DNA from: a virus
Virus record (IMG/VR): IMGVR_UViG_3300025771_000106
Span: 1-32,449 of that record
DNA length: 32,449 nucleotides
Direction: 5' to 3' (one strand)
The translations under genes were made by a program, and so were the position numbers. Every line of letters starts with the position of its first letter. Within the stretch, counting starts at the first letter, position 1. Below are positions 17,523 to 23,495 of the stretch, piece by piece. The notes under the pieces were generated by a model, which was given only the letters and a program-made list of their open reading frames with translations, ran no database searches and was not told the DNA's origin.

Positions 17523-17953
17523 ATCTCTTGATTTGGCTCATCCCTTGGACGCTTTCAGTCGGTGCCAATGAAATCTGGATGGGACGCAATGAACCCAAAG
17601 TGGTAGCTGAGCTCATCGAGCTTCAAGGCAGTCCCTTTATGGCGATGCCTGTTCGTGAGTTCGTTCGAGTCAAGCGCAAGGCTGAGAGCGCTCATGGTTA
17701 CTGTGAGAGCGCTGTTGATGCCGCTGCCCAGACTGCTCATGAGGAGTGCTTGACCCAGATTGAAGAAGCGGTGAACCTCGAGAAAGCCTCACGAGTTGAG
17801 GACCGGCGAACCATTGAAGCGCTTAAGCTTGCGCTCGAGCGTGAGCAGATCCTTAGAGCAGATCATGAGGCGTTCGGGAACACCATGACTTGGGTGAGCG
17901 TGGGCGTGGGCGCTGTTGCAGTGGGGACTACTCTAGCGCTTATTGTTCGCTGA
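17519..17953 (+). CDS. secreted, C-terminally anchored coiled-coil protein, possible spanin partner
   Basis: The 144-residue product starts with a signal-peptide-like stretch (residues 1-16, hydrophobic, then ANE), continues as a charged helix/coiled coil (about 45-118) with two cysteines (62, 77), and ends in a hydrophobic helix (about 122-143). Paired by a 4-base overlap with the gene at 17172, it could be the second member of a spanin-like complex, but it lacks a lipobox cysteine and has a C-terminal anchor, so it is not a standard o-spanin. Its 3' end overlaps the converging minus-strand gene by 21 bases. Confidence 0.38.
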   Translation: MNLLIWLIPWTLSVGANEIWMGRNEPKVVAELIELQGSPFMAMPVREFVRVKRKAESAHGYCESAVDAAAQTAHEECLTQIEEAVNLEKASRVEDRRTIEALKLALEREQILRADHEAFGNTMTWVSVGVGAVAVGTTLALIVR

Positions 17954-18673
17954 GTGGAGCAGGCAGGCTATGCAGGAGCGCTCAGGCTCACCGGGTGTAC
18001 AAGTTGTACACATCTGAGAACGCCACAGCAGATGAAGGGCATAGCGCTGTTCGAGCTGGCTTGGTGTTAAGTCAGTCCAGATTTTACGATAGACGCCCAG
18101 CGCTCTGGCCTTCTCACGATTGAACCATTTCTGAAAGTGATAGTCTCGCTCATAGGCGCGCTTTGCATCTTTCTGGGCTGGTGTCCTTGTTCGGCTTCGC
18201 TTGCGCTGTCTTCGGCGGTCTGATGCTCGATCTCGCTCACGCTGCTCTGGGGTTCGTTGAGCTCTCCACTGCCGCTCATACGCTCTCTGACGCGCTCTAA
18301 AGCCGGCGTGTTTCTCAGGGCTCGCCTTCATTGCTTGATACCACTTCTTGTGGCCTGCTTTGACTTGCTCGCGATATTCCTCACTTGACTGATAACGCCG
18401 CCTTGCTCTCTCCCTCCCTTTCTGCTTATCAGCCTCAATCTTCTCAGGGCTCCTGTTAGCGCGTCTGACCCTCTCCTGCTCTCTCTTCTTGGCGCGATAG
18501 GCTTCGAGCTCCTCTTCACTCATGCTGGCGCGCTTCTGCCTCTTATACTCTCGGTTCTTTCTGCGCTTCTCTTCGATCTGCTCAGGGGTCATCTTGGCGC
18601 GGCGTTTGCGCTGTTGGGCGGTGTTAGCCTTGGTCACTGTCCTGCCTTTTTCGCTGGCGGTATTTGCGTCCAT
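17933..18673 (-). CDS. highly basic repeat protein with C-terminal four-cysteine zinc motif
   Basis: The 246-residue product is dominated by Arg, Lys and Glu in repeats of about 22-27 residues of the form MTPEQ/SPEE-x(4-8)-REYxRxRRA. Its C-terminus holds CTTC-x8-CIAC (Cys222, 225, 234, 237), a likely zinc-binding knuckle. No enzyme motif is visible; the HNH or endonuclease VII histidines that sometimes follow such arginine-rich repeats are absent. It may be a DNA-binding or condensing protein. ATG 18673 overlaps the upstream paralogue by 50 bases; a GTG at 18637 is an alternative start. It is the last gene of the leftward early operon and converges on the tail operon. Confidence 0.55.
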   Translation of the reverse strand: MDANTASEKGRTVTKANTAQQRKRRAKMTPEQIEEKRRKNREYKRQKRASMSEEELEAYRAKKREQERVRRANRSPEKIEADKQKGRERARRRYQSSEEYREQVKAGHKKWYQAMKASPEKHAGFRARQRAYERQWRAQRTPEQRERDRASDRRRQRKRSRTRTPAQKDAKRAYERDYHFQKWFNREKARALGVYRKIWTDLTPSQLEQRYALHLLWRSQMCTTCTPGEPERSCIACLLHSANNKR

Positions 18674-18986
18674 ACTCTCGATGATATGCTAGGTAAGCTT
18701 CACGCTGCTCAGGGGTCATACTGGCTCGTCGCTTGCGGTGATACTCTCGAGCATAGGCCCGTCGTGCTTCACGCTGCTCTGGGGTCATGTTGGCGCGGCG
18801 GCTTCGTTCATACTCGCGCTGTCTCTCATTATAACGCGCTCTTTCCTCTGGAGACCTAGCAGCCCATTGAGCGCGCCTAAACGCCCTGATCTCTGCCTTC
18901 TCCTCCTCGCTCATCATGGCGCGGCGGTTGCGCTCATATTCGCGTTGTTTGGCGAGTCTAGCCGCTCTCTTCTCTTCTGGTGTCAT
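18624..18986 (-). CDS. basic repeat protein, paralogue of the downstream gene
   Basis: Start chosen at ATG 18986, which has AGGAG four bases upstream and lies 10 bases after the RecT-like gene's stop; longer in-frame starts fall inside that gene. The 120-residue product has four to five copies of the MTPEQREARRAYAREYHRKR-type repeat, is strongly positively charged and lacks the zinc motif of its neighbour. Nucleotide similarity between repeats points to expansion by duplication. Predicted as long helices that could lie along nucleic acid. The function is unknown. Confidence 0.55.
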   Translation of the reverse strand: MTPEEKRAARLAKQREYERNRRAMMSEEEKAEIRAFRRAQWAARSPEERARYNERQREYERSRRANMTPEQREARRAYAREYHRKRRASMTPEQREAYLAYHREYGRKYRQRKRQDSDQG

Positions 18987-18996
18987 GTCGCTCCTA

Positions 18997-20127
18997 TCAG
19001 TTAGATCCAAGCTCCATGTCTTCATCAAGCAGGCTCTGGACGAAGTCATAAGCTGTCCAGTCGAGTGGGTGCATCTCCTTAAGAACCGACACTGCCTTCT
19101 CTTGTCGCTCCTTCATCTGGATTGCCTGAGCCAGTTTAAGGGTCTCCATCCAAGCTCCACAGGTCATACGGGGGCCAAAGAACGTAGGCAGCATATAGGT
19201 GAGGATCTTGAACTGCTTGCTGATGTTCTGGTGGTAGGTTCTGCACTCCTCCATAGTACCAGTGAACCAGTTAACCGGGATGCTGGCATCTCTCATCGAG
19301 GTACAAGCAAGGCGCGAGTAGAAGAGCTCCTCTTTCTGCGAGGGCGTGAGCGCTGTGGGTGACTCTACCATGTGAGCCACCAAGTCCATGGCGTCACTCA
19401 GCTCAAGGCCCCAGCCCTTGAGTGCCTTCTGCCAACCCTCCTCTGTGGAGAAGTCATAGAGGCGATTGGGCTCGATCTGCTGTTGTTGCTGTGGTGGCTG
19501 TTGCTGTGGTGCCTGTGAGCGCTGTGGTGCCTGTGAGCGCTGTGGTGCCTGTGGGCGCTGTGGTGGTTGTGTTGGTGGGGCCTCACCGATAGCTTGAGCC
19601 ACCACGCGCTCTCTCTCGTGGTCACTGAGGTTTGAGCTCTCAGCGATCTCATCAGCGCCATAGATGCCGCTGACCGCGTCAGGGAACACAGCCCGAAGCG
19701 CCATCGTTACAACGCGACTCCTGAGCATCTGCATAGGCATCTTCTTCCATGTGTGGCCGCGCTGAGTCAGCCCCATTTGATTTGCCATCTCAATGGTGAA
19801 GGTGAACTCGTGTACGACCTCTTCAGGCTCATCAGTTCGAGCGGTCTTGAGTGTGCAGTGGTTCGCGTCCCAAGAGGTCACTTGGATATAGCGACAGAGC
19901 CCAGAGCGCCTCACGATGCCGGCCATAGGGTCAGCGCCTAGAGTAGGCTTGCCCTGAATGACTGAGCCCTGCTCTGAGAGCATCCCAAGCTCACCGTCAA
20001 AGTGATGGCCAAAGGCCGCGTGAAGGATGATCAGCTCATGTGTCTTGCGCTGGTCGTTGTTGGCGAGGAGCGAGGCCATGTTGATCGCCTCTTGTACATT
20101 TGCTGGGTTCCAGATAGTCTGTCTCAT
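18997..20127 (-). CDS. RecT-family single-strand annealing protein with Pro/Gln linker and extra C-terminal domain
   Basis: The N-terminal 180 residues follow the RecT pattern: GKPTLGADPMAGIVRRSG, a central CRYIQVTSWDA strand, MANQMGLTQRGHTWKKMP, then the helix QMLRSRVVTMALRAVFPD and GIYGADEI. RecT proteins anneal complementary single strands in phage recombination and repair. Residues about 188-217 are a Pro/Gln-rich linker, followed by a helical domain of about 150 residues (Cys-containing, EEGWQKALKGWGLELSD...) with no counterpart that I recognise in E. coli RecT (269 residues), which makes this protein much longer. No RecE- or Exo-like nuclease is adjacent. Leader AAAGGCACAGCCACC precedes the ATG. 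Confidence 0.72.
   Translation of the reverse strand: MRQTIWNPANVQEAINMASLLANNDQRKTHELIILHAAFGHHFDGELGMLSEQGSVIQGKPTLGADPMAGIVRRSGLCRYIQVTSWDANHCTLKTARTDEPEEVVHEFTFTIEMANQMGLTQRGHTWKKMPMQMLRSRVVTMALRAVFPDAVSGIYGADEIAESSNLSDHERERVVAQAIGEAPPTQPPQRPQAPQRSQAPQRSQAPQQQPPQQQQQIEPNRLYDFSTEEGWQKALKGWGLELSDAMDLVAHMVESPTALTPSQKEELFYSRLACTSMRDASIPVNWFTGTMEECRTYHQNISKQFKILTYMLPTFFGPRMTCGAWMETLKLAQAIQMKERQEKAVSVLKEMHPLDWTAYDFVQSLLDEDMELGSN
19504..19566. repeat. 18-bp tandem repeat in the RecT-like linker
   Basis: Three near-identical 18-base units (CTGTGGTGCCTGTGAGCG at 19504, 19522 and, with one change, 19540) followed by a partial unit encode the repeated linker PQRSQA on the minus strand. The unit keeps the reading frame, so copy number would only lengthen or shorten the flexible linker. 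Confidence 0.8.
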
Positions 20128-20178
20128 GGTGGCTGTGCCTTTCTGTTGGGGGGTCTGAGTGAGCCTTTCGTGGGTGGC

Positions 20179-20475
20179 TCAGTGCGATATTGGGGTTGCA
20201 GCCGCCGCCTTAATAGCGGCCTCAGTGATGGCTTGAGGTTGTGCCTCACACCACTCATAGGCTGAGCGGTATGAGAAGAACTGTTGACCGGTGAGGCGCT
20301 CGACCTGTAGCGGCTGGAGCTTCCTGACCTCGCGCTTACAGTTGAACTTGGGCTGTGGGCCATAGGTCTGGATGAGCCAGACCAAGGACACGCAGAGGAG
20401 GATGGTGGGGAGGATGGCGAGCTTAGCGGCTCGCTCTAGGATTGCGTTCTCTGGGTGGACGTGGCGTCTAGTCAT
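20179..20475 (-). CDS. small single-pass membrane protein of the early operon
   Basis: The 98-residue product has a basic N-terminus, one hydrophobic helix (about residues 19-38: LAILPTILLCVSLVWLIQTY) and a polar C-terminal domain with two cysteines (46, 76). Its 5' leader and first bases are an exact 33-bp repeat of those of the upstream gene starting at 20788. There is no known family. Small membrane proteins made early often affect host membrane functions or superinfection, but nothing here shows this directly. Confidence 0.55.
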   Translation of the reverse strand: MTRRHVHPENAILERAAKLAILPTILLCVSLVWLIQTYGPQPKFNCKREVRKLQPLQVERLTGQQFFSYRSAYEWCEAQPQAITEAAIKAAAATPISH

Positions 20476-20504
20476 GGGGAGGTGTCCTTAGTAGGCGATG
20501 AGGA
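20472..20504 (-). repeat. 33-bp direct repeat, copy 1 (leader of the 98-residue gene)
   Basis: Identical over 33 bases to 20785-20817. On the minus strand it contains the codons for LIAY, a TAA stop, the leader AAGGACACCTCCCC and the ATG. In this copy the LIAY codons follow a frame with no visible start (NYLSLLIAY), so they look like a leftover 3' end of a second copy of the 40-residue gene encoded at 20801-20923. Confidence 0.9.
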
Positions 20505-20521
20505 GGGAGAGATAGTTGAGG

Positions 20522-20788
20522 TCAGAGGTCTACGCGGCAAGCCCACCAGCCATTGCAATCACAGACAACCCAGTAGGCATCAGACCACAAGACCAAGTAG
20601 CAGTCTGGAGCGCTGAGAGCGCAGAGCACGTGAGCACCCTCTAGTTCAGCGGCCTCATAAATATCAGCCTCACAGGTGAGGTCGTCGGCATCACCAAAGG
20701 GCGCACCCTCACCAGCGCGGTTGGCGTTGCGCCATTGTTGGAGCAGATCAGAGTCATTGTGTGCAGGAATCTTGTGTGTAGCGTTCAT
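20522..20788 (-). CDS. small acidic cysteine/tryptophan-rich early protein
   Basis: The 88-residue protein is acidic and ends with an aromatic, cysteine-rich segment (residues 61-84: DCYLVLWSDAYWVVCDCNGW, then WAC). It is flanked on both sides by a 33-bp direct repeat that includes its own start region and the start of the next gene, suggesting the gene arrived or was duplicated as a cassette. No family recognised; codon use and the leader are typical of its neighbours. Confidence 0.5.
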   Translation of the reverse strand: MNATHKIPAHNDSDLLQQWRNANRAGEGAPFGDADDLTCEADIYEAAELEGAHVLCALSAPDCYLVLWSDAYWVVCDCNGWWACRVDL

Positions 20789-20817
20789 GGGGAGGTGTCC
20801 TTAGTAGGCGATGAGGA
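20785..20817 (-). repeat. 33-bp direct repeat, copy 2 (leader of the 88-residue gene)
   Basis: Exact second copy, 313 bases away. Here the LIAY codons are the genuine C-terminus of the 40-residue membrane protein and the ATG is the start of the 88-residue gene. The two copies bracket one gene, which fits a cassette insertion or duplication by recombination within the repeat. Confidence 0.9.
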
Positions 20818-20923
20818 AGCAGAGGCAGGTGAGAATGAAGAGAGTGTCGATGGGGAGGACTCGGTTAAGGATGACCAGAGCAGTGGCGAGGGCGATGGCG
20901 GCGAGGATGAGTTGAGCGGTCAT
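20801..20923 (-). CDS. 40-residue hydrophobic peptide, two membrane segments
   Basis: ATG at 20923 overlaps the stop of the upstream membrane-protein gene in a TAATG junction, and the product (MTAQLILAAIALATALVIL ... LCFLIAY) is almost entirely hydrophobic with a short polar turn, NRVLPID. A longer in-frame reading upstream is Arg/His/Ser-rich and lies antisense-like across the neighbouring gene's other frame, so it is not believed. It has no ribosome site of its own and probably depends on coupling. The function is unknown. Confidence 0.5.
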   Translation of the reverse strand: MTAQLILAAIALATALVILNRVLPIDTLFILTCLCFLIAY

Positions 20924-21228
20924 TACATTGCCACGAGTACAGGAGCGGTGATGGCTGTGAAGGCGATGAGCGCGACAGGAACAGCGCCAGTGATGAGCGT
21001 TGCGGCTGCACCGATAACAAGCACGATGAGAGCGAGTGAGCCAAAGCGCTTGCCCTTGTACTTGCCTGGACGAAATGGAGTGTGAGCGAAAGCCAAGAAG
21101 AGGAGGATAGCGACTGCGGCGAGGGCGAGCGCCCCGCTGATGCCGAAGCCGAGAGCGGCGCAAACTGCTGTAGTGAGGAGAGAGGTGATGAGGACAAGGA
21201 TGGTAGCGGCGTCTGCGTATGAGTTCAT
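20923..21228 (-). CDS. early multi-pass membrane protein
   Basis: First gene of the leftward operon. The 101-residue product has three or four hydrophobic helices (about 7-24, 28-48, 64-81, 83-100) with a basic loop, PFRPGKYKGKRFG, between the second and third. The leader AAAGGTACACACC before the ATG resembles those of the other early genes. No family recognised. A membrane protein expressed directly from the divergent control region is a candidate for host membrane takeover or exclusion, by inference only. Confidence 0.52.
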   Translation of the reverse strand: MNSYADAATILVLITSLLTTAVCAALGFGISGALALAAVAILLFLAFAHTPFRPGKYKGKRFGSLALIVLVIGAAATLITGAVPVALIAFTAITAPVLVAM

Positions 21229-21394
21229 GGTGTGTACCTTTGTTGAAGAGGTTGGTTGGAGTGGGGTGGGTGACTCGCTTGGTCACCCTCATGTAAAACA
21301 TCTTGACACACTCCCCCTCATGTGTCAAGGTGTTTTACACACTTTTTTTGATGGGGGGGTCAAGAGCCTCCCCAGGCACCAACAAGGAACACTC
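21229..21394. promoter_or_regulatory. divergent early control region
   Basis: This 166-base gap separates the leftward operon (start 21228) from the rightward replication operon (start 21395) and must hold promoters for both. It contains the inverted repeat at 21293-21338, a T7 run (21343-21349) directly after it on the plus strand, and a G-run/C-run hairpin (about 21352-21375, GGGGGGG against CCTCCCC) before the AAGGAA ribosome site of the rightward gene. No clean -10 box could be assigned on either side. Confidence 0.6.
21293..21338. promoter_or_regulatory. large inverted repeat, candidate operator with embedded -35 boxes
   Basis: Arms of 18 bases, GTAAAACATCTTGACACA (21293-21310) and TGTGTCAAGGTGTTTTAC (21321-21338), match in reverse complement at 17 of 18 positions around a 10-base C-rich spacer. 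Each arm contains a perfect TTGACA in opposite orientation (plus strand 21303-21308, minus strand 21328-21323), so one protein bound to both arms could control both directions. Seventeen bases beyond each TTGACA are weak -10s (CAAGGT, CAAGAT). Followed by seven T's, it might also behave as a terminator hairpin on the plus strand. Confidence 0.65.
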
Positions 21395-21823
21395 ATGGAC
21401 CCAGCAAAACGCGACATCCTCAATATCAAAGCGCTCGCCAAAGCAGCGGGCTGTTCACGTCAGATGGTTCACCTATCTCTTAAGGGCCAAGCCTATCCAG
21501 CGCGCCAGCTCGCGCTCACCCTATCTCTTAAGGCCAATGAGCTTACGGGGCAGAGCTGCTATGAGCCTCACGACTTCAACCCCACTCTTCCAGAGTCAAC
21601 ACGCAACCTCCTGCCCAGTGTGCGCTTCATTGTCACCAACTTGGACTTCAAGGTGAGTGAGTCCCAGACCGCTGAGGAGCTGCAAGCCGATAACCCTGAT
21701 GACCTCGAACTGCTCACCGCTCTGCATGAGTGCGTCTGGGATGGTCAACGCCAATTGATTCATGGTGGCTCAACCCTCATTGAGCTCGATGACCATGACC
21801 CTGACCTTGTGGACGTCGACTGA
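21395..21823 (+). CDS. HTH DNA-binding regulator
   Basis: ATG 21395 has AAGGAA at good spacing; an in-frame reading further upstream crosses the control region and is rejected. The 142-residue product opens with a Cro/CI-type helix-turn-helix: residues 12-35, ALAKAAGCSRQMVHLSLKG followed by the second helix region, in which GCSRQMVH is the recognition turn. The rest is acidic and ends with an Asp-rich tail. It is the first gene rightward of the divergent control region and therefore the obvious candidate to bind the inverted repeat there. Whether it is a lysogeny-type repressor or an early regulator cannot be decided, since no integrase is in view. Confidence 0.62.
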   Translation: MDPAKRDILNIKALAKAAGCSRQMVHLSLKGQAYPARQLALTLSLKANELTGQSCYEPHDFNPTLPESTRNLLPSVRFIVTNLDFKVSESQTAEELQADNPDDLELLTALHECVWDGQRQLIHGGSTLIELDDHDPDLVDVD

Positions 21824-22569
21824 TGAAAGAGATTGACATCAGAGACGCCATATTAAGGCTTGAACTCAAGCCCAACACCAAGTTGACCCTCATTGGGATA
21901 TTGCGCTTGGTGGACTGGAAGACGTGGGCCGGCCCATGCTCAGCCGCTCAGCTCAGTGAGCGCCTTAACATCAATGATCGAGCGATCAAGCGAGCGTTGA
22001 AAGAGCTGGTTGAGCTGGGACTCATTCAGCGAAGCGCTCAGAGAAGAGGAGGGCTCCAACATCATCGAGCGTTCACCACTCTCAATATTGAGCTTATCCT
22101 TAAGGGTGATTCAGAGGTGACACATAGTCACAGTGACACTATGTCACCCCTAGAAAAGCCCGAAGCTTCAGAGGTGACACATAGTCACAGTGACATAAAG
22201 ACACCCCTGATTGAGCCCGAAACTTCAGAGGTGACACATAGTCACAGTGACAAAGAGACACCTCTAGGGGTGACACATAGTCACATCAGGGGTGACATAA
22301 AGACACCTCTTTTAGATGTGACACATAGTCACCCAATATCAATATCAATAGATAATCAATCAGTAGAGTCAATGAATGAGGAAGACAACCTCATGAGCTC
22401 GCTCTGTGAGCTTGGGTTGGTCCCTGAGAACATTGAGAAGTCAGTTGAGATTCAGATGGGGATTGGCAAGACACGCGAACAAGCGCTGAGGATCTTGCTC
22501 AACATGCAGACTAAGTACATTGAGAACCAGAGACGAGAGAAGCTACTCGTTAGAGGAGGATTCAAATGA
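21823..22569 (+). CDS. replication initiator with winged-helix N-terminus (lambda O-like role)
   Basis: The 248-residue protein has an N-terminal winged-helix domain (about residues 1-95, with LTLIGILRLVDWKTWAGPCS and LNINDRAIKRALKELVELG as the HTH), a central low-complexity part made of VTHSHSD repeats encoded by iterons, and a C-terminal helical domain (about 185-248) probably contacting the helicase loader. This is the layout of lambda O: DNA binding first, origin repeats inside the gene, partner contact last. It is coupled to the HTH gene (stop/start share a base) and to the DnaC-like loader (ATGA). Confidence 0.7.
   Translation: MKEIDIRDAILRLELKPNTKLTLIGILRLVDWKTWAGPCSAAQLSERLNINDRAIKRALKELVELGLIQRSAQRRGGLQHHRAFTTLNIELILKGDSEVTHSHSDTMSPLEKPEASEVTHSHSDIKTPLIEPETSEVTHSHSDKETPLGVTHSHIRGDIKTPLLDVTHSHPISISIDNQSVESMNEEDNLMSSLCELGLVPENIEKSVEIQMGIGKTREQALRILLNMQTKYIENQRREKLLVRGGFK
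22117..22332 (+). repeat. iterons, candidate replication origin
   Basis: The 15-mer GTGACACATAGTCAC occurs exactly at 22117, 22174, 22231, 22270 and 22318, with start spacings of 57, 57, 39 and 48 bases. Each is a GTGAC-N5-GTCAC dyad. A related dyad (GTGACACTATGTCAC) follows the first at 22133, and degenerate versions (GTGAC-N5-GACAC) follow the second, third and fourth. Iterons inside an initiator gene are the hallmark of lambdoid origins. Confidence 0.85.
22333..22380. other. AT-rich tract beside the iterons, candidate DNA-unwinding element
   Basis: Directly after the last iteron come about 45 AT-rich bases with repeated AATATCAATATCAAT and AGATAATCAATCA elements, in contrast to the surrounding coding DNA. 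The order iterons then AT-rich stretch matches oriLambda. It encodes the linker ISISIDNQS of the initiator. Confidence 0.65.
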
Positions 22570-23495
22570 GCGACTTCACGCGACTTGGCAGCGCCCAAGA
22601 ATGGGACCAAATCAGCCACAGGCTCACAGAGCTCAAAGCCCAATTTCAAATGAGACAACTCCACAGTCCAAGAGAGGCTAAACAACTCGGTGACTACTCA
22701 CACCTCAACAGCGTTAACCTCGAGGAGCTAGACTGGATCGACGAAGCGGCGCCGCGCCTCACTGTCAAAGAGGTTCCGTTATGCGGTCGATGTGATGATG
22801 GTTGGTTGAGAGTGCAGGAGACTCGCAACTGCGTGAAGCTCTGCCATTATTGCGAGTTACCCAGAAGGAGAGCGAAGCGCCTCAATAAGCTGGAGCTCCC
22901 TGCTGACTCAGTTGGCATGCACCTTGGCCGCTACATCTGGGATAACGCCAATCAAGAGCAACTCATCACCTCAATGCTCAATCACCTCAACAAGTCACAG
23001 CGGCTCCCTCATTGCCCTTCTGCATATCTCTGGGGACCACCGGGCAACGGTAAAACCTCTCTCCTTTACTGCCTAGCGCGTTGGGGGTGCTTCAATGATC
23101 TCAGAGTCACCTACATCAGCCACACCAACCTCATGAACCAAATCAAGGAAGGCTTCGGAGACAACAAGCGGCGCGATCCTTTACGCGGTTGGCTCGATAG
23201 CACTGACCTGCTCTTGCTCGATGAGCTGGGAGGGCTTGGAGGTCACGCGAATAAAACCGCGTGGTATGTCAGCCAGACCACGGAGATTCTCGGCTCAATC
23301 TATGAGCGCTGGTCAGGAGGTAAGCTTGGAGTGGTGATGACAAGCAACCTCCAACCTCAACAGCTCGCTCAGGTCTTTGGGCGCAACGTTGCAGCGCTCA
23401 GTCGTCTTCGTGCAATGTTTGGGTCTCCCATCCAGATGACTGGACCTGACCGGAGACAGAGCGCTGATGAGCGTTTAAAGGAGTGGGGGCTCTAA
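22566..23495 (+). CDS. helicase loader, DnaC/DnaI-type AAA+ ATPase with zinc ribbon
   Basis: The 309-residue product has an N-terminal helical domain, a zinc ribbon (CGRC at 73-76 and CHYC at 93-96), then an AAA+ core with Walker A GPPGNGKT (157-164), Walker B LLLLDE (215-220), a sensor-1-like VVMTSNL (about 260) and an arginine-bearing tail (LSRLRAMFG). It closely follows the DnaC/DnaI/IstB pattern, in which the protein delivers the replicative helicase to the origin. The zinc ribbon is like Bacillus DnaI rather than E. coli DnaC. It overlaps the initiator by ATGA, as lambda P follows O. There is no phage helicase or polymerase in the window, so host enzymes are presumably recruited. Confidence 0.8.
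   Translation: MSDFTRLGSAQEWDQISHRLTELKAQFQMRQLHSPREAKQLGDYSHLNSVNLEELDWIDEAAPRLTVKEVPLCGRCDDGWLRVQETRNCVKLCHYCELPRRRAKRLNKLELPADSVGMHLGRYIWDNANQEQLITSMLNHLNKSQRLPHCPSAYLWGPPGNGKTSLLYCLARWGCFNDLRVTYISHTNLMNQIKEGFGDNKRRDPLRGWLDSTDLLLLDELGGLGGHANKTAWYVSQTTEILGSIYERWSGGKLGVVMTSNLQPQQLAQVFGRNVAALSRLRAMFGSPIQMTGPDRRQSADERLKEWGL

Noticed and set aside
17995-18011. Palindrome GTGTACAAGTTGTACAC
   Set aside because: It falls in the codons for the CTTC zinc motif of the minus-strand basic protein (TGT ACA ACT TGT ACA), so repeated Cys and Thr codons explain it.
20801-21328. Long 175-residue minus-strand reading
   Set aside because: Only its last 40 codons look like a protein; the rest is Arg/His/Ser-rich, overlaps a better gene in another frame and crosses the control region.
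22117-22332. CRISPR array
   Set aside because: The repeats are short dyads within an open reading frame, spaced irregularly, with repeated instead of unique spacers and no cas gene.
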